DNA from: an uncultured Clostridia bacterium
Lineage (GTDB): Bacteria; Bacillota; Clostridia; Oscillospirales; Oscillospiraceae
NCBI GenBank assembly: GCA_946186375.1
Contig: CAMHMZ010000024.1
Location: 1 to 37,014 of the forward strand
Direction: 5' to 3'
Length of the DNA: 37,014 nt
In this document: positions 31,527 through 37,014 of the stretch, piece by piece
Layout: the number at the start of each line of letters is the position of its first letter
Numbering within the stretch: the stretch's first letter is position 1
Notes under the pieces: model-generated
The model's input: the letters and a program-made list of their open reading frames with translations, nothing else
The model's database searches: none
What the model was told of the DNA's origin: nothing
Program-made: the position numbers and the translations under genes

Positions 31527-33845
31527 TCAGCCGCGGCCAGGCGTGGTGTTCATCAGCCGGTACAGCTCCGTGTCCTGCGGGATCGTACAGTCAAACGGGA
31601 TCACCGCGCCGGATACTCGCATCAGGCCATGCCCCGGCTCAACGTCCGTCACATATCCCATCTGCGTATCGGAGATATGCAGGAGCGCGGACAGTTCCGC
31701 CCGGTCGGTGGCCGCCTGGTTGAATAGCATAAGGAACTCGGAGTTTGCGAACATGAGACGCGCCGTGTCGGAGGTCAGACATTCCTCCACGTTCTGCGTG
31801 GCAGCGGTCAGAATACCGCCGTACTTGCGAAAACGCTTCCATGCCTTGTACAAGACTTCTGCAGAGTAATGGTACTTAAAGTACAGATACACCTCGTCGA
31901 TGAATACCCAGGTAAACTTGCCCCGCTTCCGGTTTTCCATGACGCGGTTTTGAATGGCCTCCAGCGTGACCACAAGCGCCGTCTTACGCAGAGAGCCGCC
32001 CATTTCGTAGAGGTCAAGAACGATGATCCGGTTGCCCATATCCACGTCCGAGGCGTGGGCAAATACATTCAAGCTGCCCTCAGTGATCAACTCGGCGGTC
32101 AAGGCCAGCTCCCGCGCCTCCGGCTCCGGCTGACGCATGACCTCGTTGCGCCAGTCGGACAGGAGCGGCGCGGGTGCTTTTCCCCGCAGATAGGGCTTGT
32201 AGATGTTTGCTGTACAGCGGTCAATGATGGACTTATAGCTGCCGCTGATTGAGCCGGTTCCCATCTGCTGTTCCAGAATACTCATAATCAGCTCGGACTT
32301 CTGAGCCACGGGGTTTTCATCCTCGTACCCGGCGGGGATCTCCAACGGATTCAGATGGTGATTGCTGTTCGGGCTGATCTCCACGACCTCGCCGCCGAAG
32401 GCGCGGGCAAGGGTGCCGTACTCGCGCTCGGCGTCCACGATGATAATATCGTCGTCGGTGCCGAGAGCGACATTCATAATGGTGGACTTCATGCCCATGG
32501 ACTTGCCGGAGCCGGAAATGCCGAGATAAAAAGCGTGCGGCGAGGAAAGCAGCTTGCGGTCGCAGACAATGGGATTCTTGCTGACCTCGTTGATCCCGTA
32601 GGATAAGCCGCTGGGGTCCTGGATCTCCTGCGCCCGGAACGGGATCGCTACGGCACAGCTTTCCGTGGTAAGGGTGTTCAGTGCGTGGATGCGGCGCAGG
32701 CCGTAGGGCAAAGCCGTGTTCAAGCCGTCCTCCTGCTGAAAGCGCGCCGGGGATATATCGCAAAGATGCTCCTTGCCGATGGCGATCAAACTTTCCGTAT
32801 CGGCGTCCAGTTTCTCCATGCTGTCGGCGGTATGGACGATGGTAATGAGGGAGAAGATCATGCGCTGGTCGTTCTGCGTCAGATCATCCATGAAGCATCG
32901 GCTGTTTTCCCGCTTCTGCTCCATTGTGCGGGGCACTTCGGCGGTAAAGTTGTTCTTGCTGTTTTGCCGCTGCTGCCAGCGGGTTATGTCCGTCTCCACG
33001 CCGAGAATGATGCTCTCCACTTCCTTGACCGCTTCATCGGTAGGCACCGGGATCATGTCGATAGACAGGATCAAATCGCGGGCATACTCGGTCAGATCAG
33101 AAATGAGGTCGTCTGTCAGGAAGGATGCATAGGTGCGCAGAAACAGGACGCGCCCGAACTTGTCCCCAAACTCGAAGTGACTGCGCTTGAAGCTGATGCT
33201 GTCCGGGCAGATCAGATCCCGGAAGTCTTTGCCCGTCCGCATAAAGCGGTAATCGTCATAGTCGAAATACTGCTCATAGCCGGGGCGGAAGAAGTCATGC
33301 AGCACACGGAGCCGGTCATAGTTTCTGGCCGGGGTGATGCCGGAGTCCAGGCGGGAAAAGGTCTTTTGCAGATTTGCTCCGGCGCGGCGGAAATAGGTCT
33401 TGCTTTCCTCGATCTTTCTTTTGGGGATGGAGAGTGTCACAAAGCGCTCCTGGACAAGATTATTGCTCTGTGCCGCCCGGCCTTTCATAATGCCGTTGGC
33501 TTCTTCCCGGTAGTGATCGAGCCAGTCATCCTTGTACGGGAAAAGGATACGGCGCTCAAACTCTGCCGGATTGAGCCGGTGGTTGACGATGGTGATCTTG
33601 GCGGTGGCGTCGGTAGGCAGCGAATTGAGTGCCCCGCAGTAGGCGTTGAAAATGCTCTCCCGCGTTTCCTGCGAGGCGGCAATGTAGTTTACATCTGTGA
33701 GCTTCCAGCTCCGGCTGTGCTTGTTGCCGACCTCCCAAATGCCGTTGGTGTAGATGCGCTTGATCGGGATGCTCTGCTGGACGGAGCGCGGTACCTTTAC
33801 CTTCACGCGCTCGCTCTTGTTGGCGGCTGCAAGGGTTTTAATCAA
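31527..33845 (-). CDS. VirB4-like type IV secretion ATPase
   Basis: Conjugation ATPase of about 772 residues. The N-terminal half carries SVQQSIPIKRIYTNGIW and the VirB4 middle region. The C-terminal ATPase domain has Walker A GISGSGKS and Walker B with VFIDEVYLYF, then AATQNVEECL. It energises assembly of the mating channel and pilus. The frame is open to 33959, but the upper part is not family sequence. TTG 33845 (LIKTLAAANKSER) fits best, with GTG 33854 as alternative. It overlaps the PrgI stop, and the hydrolase gene starts 1 bp after its end. Confidence 0.92.
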   Translation of the reverse strand: MIKTLAAANKSERVKVKVPRSVQQSIPIKRIYTNGIWEVGNKHSRSWKLTDVNYIAASQETRESIFNAYCGALNSLPTDATAKITIVNHRLNPAEFERRILFPYKDDWLDHYREEANGIMKGRAAQSNNLVQERFVTLSIPKRKIEESKTYFRRAGANLQKTFSRLDSGITPARNYDRLRVLHDFFRPGYEQYFDYDDYRFMRTGKDFRDLICPDSISFKRSHFEFGDKFGRVLFLRTYASFLTDDLISDLTEYARDLILSIDMIPVPTDEAVKEVESIILGVETDITRWQQRQNSKNNFTAEVPRTMEQKRENSRCFMDDLTQNDQRMIFSLITIVHTADSMEKLDADTESLIAIGKEHLCDISPARFQQEDGLNTALPYGLRRIHALNTLTTESCAVAIPFRAQEIQDPSGLSYGINEVSKNPIVCDRKLLSSPHAFYLGISGSGKSMGMKSTIMNVALGTDDDIIIVDAEREYGTLARAFGGEVVEISPNSNHHLNPLEIPAGYEDENPVAQKSELIMSILEQQMGTGSISGSYKSIIDRCTANIYKPYLRGKAPAPLLSDWRNEVMRQPEPEARELALTAELITEGSLNVFAHASDVDMGNRIIVLDLYEMGGSLRKTALVVTLEAIQNRVMENRKRGKFTWVFIDEVYLYFKYHYSAEVLYKAWKRFRKYGGILTAATQNVEECLTSDTARLMFANSEFLMLFNQAATDRAELSALLHISDTQMGYVTDVEPGHGLMRVSGAVIPFDCTIPQDTELYRLMNTTPGRG

Positions 33846-34200
33846 AGTCTCCACGCCCCTTTCTGTTGAAGCTGTTATAGCAGAGGTTTTCTCCGATGTA
33901 CTTACGATCTCCGGCAAACAGGAACTCGGTCTTGATGACCGCCCAAAGGAATTGCTCAAAGGTCATGCCGTTGTAATTAAAAAAGCCCGCCATGGCAGCG
34001 GGCGCAGCGAGGACAATACAGAGCCAGCTTGCGGTTTCCTTGCCGATCACATCACCCAGGAGCAGATACGCGCCAGCGGCGATGCCGACGGCAAAGATCG
34101 CGCAGAAGAATTGACGGGCAGACAGGCCAAAGAAAATGCTTTCCTTGTACTGTCGGATCTCTTTCGGGATTTTAATTTCTTTGATGGCTTTTACCTCCAA
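33838..34200 (-). CDS. PrgI-family transfer protein
   Basis: A small conjugation membrane protein of about 120 residues, PrgI/TcpE-like. The family segment KIPKEIRQYKESIFFGLSAR leads into two membrane helices (about 30-75), then MTFEQFLWAVIKTEF. It is expected to form part of the inner-membrane channel with VirB4 and VirB6. I give TTG 34200 as start, but it has no ribosome site. GGAGG (34194-34198) lies 8 nt before ATC 34185, so the true start may be that ATC. The stop overlaps virB4. Confidence 0.85.
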   Translation of the reverse strand: MEVKAIKEIKIPKEIRQYKESIFFGLSARQFFCAIFAVGIAAGAYLLLGDVIGKETASWLCIVLAAPAAMAGFFNYNGMTFEQFLWAVIKTEFLFAGDRKYIGENLCYNSFNRKGRGDFD

Positions 34201-34213
34201 TTCGTGCGAAAAT

Positions 34214-34242
34214 TTGACAGGTATTTGCGAATGAGGGATAAT
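34214..34242 (+). promoter_or_regulatory. promoter of the plus-strand membrane peptide gene
   Basis: Consensus TTGACA (34214-34219) and GATAAT (34237-34242), spacer 17 bp, immediately upstream of an AAAGGAG ribosome site. Confidence 0.75.
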
Positions 34243-34278
34243 ATTAGTGGAAAAATGTTTTGAAAGGAGTATGCGAAA

Positions 34279-34599
34279 ATGAGCATGATACAACAGCTTT
34301 TGATTGTCGCCGGGGCGCTGATTGCGCTGCCGTTTGTGGTAAAACTCTTGTGGAGGCTTTACCTGTTTCCGCTGGGGTGCTGGCTGGTGGCAACGCGCCT
34401 GTTCTGGCCGAAGTGGGCAGCAGCAAATGAAACGCTCTCCGGGATTCTTCTCGCGGCGAGCATCCTTGCTTTCATTGTGGCATGGTCGCTGCGCTACGCA
34501 GCCAAGAAACGCCGAGAGAAGGAATGGTTCGATCATGTGCTGGCGACAGCCCCGGTGCTGGACTACGGTCAGATTGCGTTTCACGGTGAAACGGATTAA
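34279..34599 (+). CDS. small plus-strand membrane protein, unknown function
   Basis: A 106-residue protein with two or three hydrophobic segments (about 6-28, 31-45 and 54-73) and a charged tail (KKRREKEWFDHV). I do not recognise a family. It has its own promoter and ribosome site (AAAGGAG, 9 nt) and runs against the surrounding transfer genes, between prgI and virB6. The last residues, AFHGETD, are encoded by a dispersed palindrome. It is probably a conserved element gene rather than noise, given the signals and composition. Confidence 0.68.
   Translation: MSMIQQLLIVAGALIALPFVVKLLWRLYLFPLGCWLVATRLFWPKWAAANETLSGILLAASILAFIVAWSLRYAAKKRREKEWFDHVLATAPVLDYGQIAFHGETD
34573..34597. repeat. dispersed palindrome, copy 4
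   Basis: GTTTCACGGTGAAAC core (34578-34592) with imperfect outer arms. It forms the 3' end of the plus-strand membrane protein gene, translated AFHGETD, and lies between convergent genes. Confidence 0.72.
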
Positions 34600-34631
34600 G
34601 AGAAAAGCGGTGGGATTTCCCGCCGCTTTTC

Positions 34632-35471
34632 TCATAGACTGAACATTTCCCGCACGATCCGATCCGCGCCTTTCACAAGCCCGGTCAGCACCAGCATGTT
34701 GAAAACAAGCTCCCCGATGTATTCCCAGGCCATTGTCACAGCGGGCAGGCTGCTGTCTACCACCGGCGATCCACTGGACAGGAACGCGGAGTAGATCAAG
34801 CAGGCCAGCACGATAACGGCACCCTCCAGACACACGCCGATGTAGGACTTCACAAAGGCTTTCCCGATCCCGGCGGTGTTCTCCCCGGCAAAGGACGCAA
34901 AGGGCAGCGGAGAAATCGCCGTATAGATATATAGCTTGAAGAACCGCCCGTACACCGTGAGAATTAGGATGAAGGACAGGGCAGTAATGAGCAGGCTCCC
35001 CAGGAAGGACACCAGCCATAGCGGGATGCTCTGTAAAAAGCCCACATCTTCAATGGCGCTGACGATCTCGGCGGGGAGCGCCGCTGTGGTCGTGACACCG
35101 CCGCCGATGCTGTTCATGGAAGCGGACACGACGCTGCCGCAGATGGAGAAGATTGCGGTCATCAGCTCCATGCCTCGGCCAACGGCCACCTTTGCCAGCA
35201 CAAAGCGGATGAAATGACGCAGCGCAAACTCCGGCCTCTGCAGTTCCCGGAAGGACGCCGCCGAAGAAAAGACGCCGATTGCGAAGAACAGGACGAGCAG
35301 GCCATAGCCGATCCCGACCAGAGCGGAGTTGATATTGAGGATCACGCCCCAGATCTGCCCACCTTTGAAGGTCTCCGGGGTTTGCGTGATCAGCGCCCAT
35401 AACTCCGCCAGCTTTTCGTTCCAGGTGGCAATGGCATTTTCGAGGTTTCTTATGACCCAGTTATCACTTAT
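34632..35471 (-). CDS. VirB6/TrbL-like conjugation membrane protein, ATA start
   Basis: A polytopic transfer protein of about 279 residues with six to seven hydrophobic helices (NINSALVGIGYGLLVLFFAI, SIPLWLVSFLGSLLITALSF and others). The N-terminal SDNWVIRNLENAIATWNEKL is the conserved opening I associate with this family. The codon in the start position is ATA (35469-35471), with GAGGTG 6 nt upstream and a TAA stop codon two codons before it. No ATG, GTG or TTG occurs before GTG 35345, which would delete 42 residues. It lies between the toxin pair and prgI. Confidence 0.85.
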   Translation of the reverse strand: MSDNWVIRNLENAIATWNEKLAELWALITQTPETFKGGQIWGVILNINSALVGIGYGLLVLFFAIGVFSSAASFRELQRPEFALRHFIRFVLAKVAVGRGMELMTAIFSICGSVVSASMNSIGGGVTTTAALPAEIVSAIEDVGFLQSIPLWLVSFLGSLLITALSFILILTVYGRFFKLYIYTAISPLPFASFAGENTAGIGKAFVKSYIGVCLEGAVIVLACLIYSAFLSSGSPVVDSSLPAVTMAWEYIGELVFNMLVLTGLVKGADRIVREMFSL

Positions 35472-35509
35472 GGTTTACACCTCACATTCACAAAAAGTTT
35501 CCAGAGAAA

Positions 35510-35553
35510 AATCGTACGATTCTATTGCTAAAATCGTACGATTGGCATATAAT
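35510..35553 (+). promoter_or_regulatory. toxin-antitoxin promoter with paired operators
   Basis: TTGCTA (35525-35530) and TATAAT (35548-35553), spacer 17 bp. Two identical 12-bp palindromes AATCGTACGATT lie at 35510-35521 and 35532-35543, 22 bp apart, just upstream of the -35 and within the spacer. This is the classic layout for cooperative autorepression by the antitoxin. Confidence 0.85.
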
Positions 35554-35592
35554 ATGGATGAACCCAATCTTGACGAAAAGGAGGAGTCCTAT

Positions 35593-35808
35593 ATGTCCAT
35601 TACCGCAACAGAGTTGAAGCAGAACCTAAGCAAGTATCTCTTGATGGCGGAACGGGAGGATGTATTCATCACCCGAAACGGCAAAGTCGTTGCCAAGCTC
35701 ACGAATCCTTATCAGGACAGAGTTGACATGGCAAAATCTTTGTTCGGCATCATCCCCGGCGACATGACCATTGAGCAGGCACATAGGGAGCGGTTAGAGA
35801 CGGTATGA
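35593..35808 (+). CDS. Phd/YefM-family antitoxin
   Basis: A 71-residue antitoxin. The N-terminal DNA-binding part reads SITATELKQNLSKYL, followed by EDVFITRNGKVVAKLT, the typical Phd/YefM strand pair. The C-terminal tail should neutralise the toxin. ATG 35593 has AAGGAGGAG upstream; an earlier ATG at 35553 overlaps the -10. The stop overlaps the toxin start (ATGA), and the promoter palindromes are its probable binding sites. Confidence 0.88.
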   Translation: MSITATELKQNLSKYLLMAEREDVFITRNGKVVAKLTNPYQDRVDMAKSLFGIIPGDMTIEQAHRERLETV

Positions 35809-36230
35809 ATGTTCTGATTGATACCTGTATCATCATTGACGCGCTGCAAAGCAGAGAACCGTTTAACAAGGACGCCGAGGCTGTATTCCTGTCCGTGGCA
35901 AATCGGCGGTGTGTAGGGTTCCTCACCGCCAATTCCATAACGGATATTTACTACCTGATGCACAAGGCGCTGCACAGCGCCGAAGAGACGAAGAAGGTTC
36001 TCGGCGTCCTGTTCAACTTGTTTGAGATCCTGGACACCTGTGGAATCGACTGTCGGAGAGCGCTGACAAGCGATATTTCCGACTATGAGGATGCGGTAAT
36101 GATCGAAGCTGCGGCCCGCGCCGAGATCGACTGCATCGTTACGCGCAATCTCAAGGATTATGCAGGCGCTCCCATGCCGGTTTATTCTCCCGCGCAGTTC
36201 GTTGAACTCCTGTATGCTGACGAAGACTGA
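35805..36230 (+). CDS. PIN-domain toxin (VapC-like)
   Basis: A 141-residue PIN-domain ribonuclease toxin. Acidic metal ligands are visible: D6 in VLIDTCIIIDAL, D93/D96 in SDYEDAVMIEAA, and N115/D118 in IVTRNLKDY. The mid-chain acidic ligand near D47 (SITDIYYL) also fits. It is translationally coupled to the antitoxin. It sits on the plus strand inside minus-strand transfer genes, so it probably stabilises the element. A perfect palindrome acts as its terminator. Confidence 0.9.
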   Translation: MNVLIDTCIIIDALQSREPFNKDAEAVFLSVANRRCVGFLTANSITDIYYLMHKALHSAEETKKVLGVLFNLFEILDTCGIDCRRALTSDISDYEDAVMIEAAARAEIDCIVTRNLKDYAGAPMPVYSPAQFVELLYADED

Positions 36231-36245
36231 TCCATCTGCCGAAGT

Positions 36246-36283
36246 GGGTAATGCGTTTCACCGTGAAACGCATTACCCCTTTT
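36246..36283. repeat. dispersed palindrome, copy 5, and terminator
   Basis: A perfect 16-bp-arm palindrome (36246-36261 and 36263-36278 around one C), core GCGTTTCACCGTGAAACGC, followed by CCTTTTC. It lies between the convergent toxin and Maff2 genes and is a likely terminator for both. Confidence 0.82.
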
Positions 36284-36286
36284 CTT

Positions 36287-36604
36287 TTATACAGCGCCGA
36301 TAGCCGCGAGGATCTCCTTTGCAAAGGCAATCACAAGCCCGCCGAACAGGCACAGGAAGCCCTGGGATCGCTGGCTTGCGTCATGGCTCTGGATTGACAT
36401 GCCGACCTGGACGATGCCCCAGCCGAGGATAATAATGCCGATAGCCTTGATCGCGGAGAAGATGAAGTCGGAAAGGTTGTTGACCACCGTGATCGGGTCG
36501 CCGCCGGTGGCAAAGGCGGTGGTGCTGAAGCAGACAACGCAGAGCGTGAGGACGCTCCACACAGACATGAAAATCTTGGCGCGTTTGGAAGTGGGTTTCT
36601 TCAT
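36287..36604 (-). CDS. Maff2-family membrane protein (VirB2-like)
   Basis: A 105-residue protein. The N-terminal hydrophobic stretch with a TTAFATGG end looks like a signal sequence. Two membrane helices follow (LSDFIFSAIKAIGIIILGWGI and GFLCLFGGLVIAFAKEILAA). Maff2 proteins sit at the VirB2/TrbC pilin position in Firmicutes conjugative elements, so a channel or pilin-like role is inferred. ATG 36604 has GGAGGAAACCGA upstream and overlaps the VirD4 stop. Confidence 0.85.
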   Translation of the reverse strand: MKKPTSKRAKIFMSVWSVLTLCVVCFSTTAFATGGDPITVVNNLSDFIFSAIKAIGIIILGWGIVQVGMSIQSHDASQRSQGFLCLFGGLVIAFAKEILAAIGAV

Positions 36605-37014
36605 TCGGTTTCCTCCATTGTAGATAGTAGATACCGCATATCGTAGAGACAATGCGGGCTGTGGACGTAGGGCGCAGCGCCTCCGTCCTCGGTGTATTGA
36701 ACATTGGGATGCTTCATCAGATCGTATTTCTCGTCAATGACCGGCCTTTCCCCTCGGATGAACACGATAGCGTTTTTGTTGTCCAATAGACGGACTTCAT
36801 CGGGGGTCATAAGGTCACGGCCTGTTTGCTGGAAGCTCTGAGAGAATGATCCGTTGCGTCCCTTGCTCTGGCTGCTGGACTTCGTATCAATGGTTTCCTT
36901 GCCGAGCTGTTCGGAAATGTACTTGTGGGTGCTCTGCTCATTGCCGCCGAGATAGATAAAGGTATCGGCGTTGCCGATGATGCCCTCCCAGTCGTCTTTG
37001 AACAGGGCTTTGAG
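36601..37014 (-). CDS. VirD4/TraG-type coupling protein, C-terminal end (partial)
   Basis: The last 137 codons of a conjugative coupling ATPase; the start lies beyond the window. WEGIIGNADTFIYLGGNE and the following TGRDLMTPDEVRLLD segment are typical of the C-terminal part of TraG/VirD4 proteins, which bring the relaxosome to the channel. The nucleotide-binding motifs are outside the window. It overlaps the maff2 start by three bases. Confidence 0.85.
   Translation of the reverse strand, partial: LKALFKDDWEGIIGNADTFIYLGGNEQSTHKYISEQLGKETIDTKSSSQSKGRNGSFSQSFQQTGRDLMTPDEVRLLDNKNAIVFIRGERPVIDEKYDLMKHPNVQYTEDGGAAPYVHSPHCLYDMRYLLSTMEETE

Larger units (their letters stand above)
22854..37014. mobile_element. 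integrative conjugative element (Tn1549/CTn-like), one end
   Basis: Starting at the 3' end of tRNA-Leu, a tyrosine integrase and excisionase are followed by regulators, cargo and type IV secretion genes (VirB4, PrgI, VirB6-like, Maff2, VirD4) to the window edge. Base composition drops relative to the GC-rich backbone, most clearly at 26,100-29,600. The relaxase, origin of transfer and far attachment site are not in the window. Gene order is that of Tn1549/CTn-type elements of Firmicutes. Confidence 0.87.

Noticed and set aside
33846-33959. Longer VirB4 N-terminus
   Set aside because: Non-family serine-rich translation overlapping prgI; TTG 33845 or GTG 33854 begin the recognisable sequence.

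Overview
The window comes from a GC-rich, anaerobic, low-oxygen-adapted Firmicute, most likely a gut Oscillospirales/Eubacteriales member. The evidence is the infC-rpmI-rplT order behind an L20-type leader, a four-subunit 2-oxoacid:ferredoxin oxidoreductase, BspA-like leucine-rich repeats and a Tn1549/CTn-type conjugative element carrying a Spo0A C-terminal domain protein. This placement is inferred from gene content and style, not from a database match.

Positions 1-22,750 are chromosomal backbone. On the minus strand lie a CLC-type anion transporter and a tandem OB-fold SSB-like protein. On the plus strand follow deoC, the translation operon infC-rpmI-rplT, and a complete but strongly remodelled F1Fo ATP synthase operon (atpB, atpE, atpF, a b-delta-alpha fusion gene, atpG, atpD, atpC). 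Next come a P-loop ATPase gene with a four-gene 2-oxoacid:ferredoxin oxidoreductase, a class-I glutamine amidotransferase, a LUD protein with a papain-like partner, a 540-bp repeat-rich spacer and a secreted leucine-rich repeat protein. The tsaE-tsaB-upp cluster (minus strand) diverges from a RodA/FtsW-type gene, which is followed by tRNA-Leu(CAG).

The ATP synthase is the most remarkable part. One uninterrupted frame of 744 codons (6059-8293) joins a b-type membrane stalk, the C-terminal domain of delta and a complete alpha subunit. No separate delta gene exists in the operon, delta's N-terminal helical domain is missing, and epsilon lacks its C-terminal inhibitory helices. If unprocessed, each F1 head with three alphas would carry three covalently attached stalks.

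From 22,854 to the right edge the window holds one end of an integrative conjugative element sitting at the 3' end of tRNA-Leu. In order it carries a tyrosine integrase, an excisionase, a tiny DUF3789-type gene, a Spo0A-C protein, an XRE regulator, a KTR protein, a lower-GC redox cargo (NapH-like ferredoxin protein, flavodoxin-like/SCP2/membrane fusion, PadR regulator) and type IV secretion genes (lysozyme-CHAP protein with an in-frame TAG, VirB4, PrgI, VirB6-like, Maff2, end of VirD4). A plus-strand antitoxin/PIN-toxin pair and a plus-strand membrane peptide gene are embedded in the transfer genes. Five copies of a GTTTCACCGTGAAAC-type palindrome are scattered through the element. Three of them are translated in one common frame as an H-G-E-T peptide. 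Several genes here (infC, the RodA-like gene, virB6) have ideally placed ribosome binding sites in front of ATC or ATA rather than a standard start codon.
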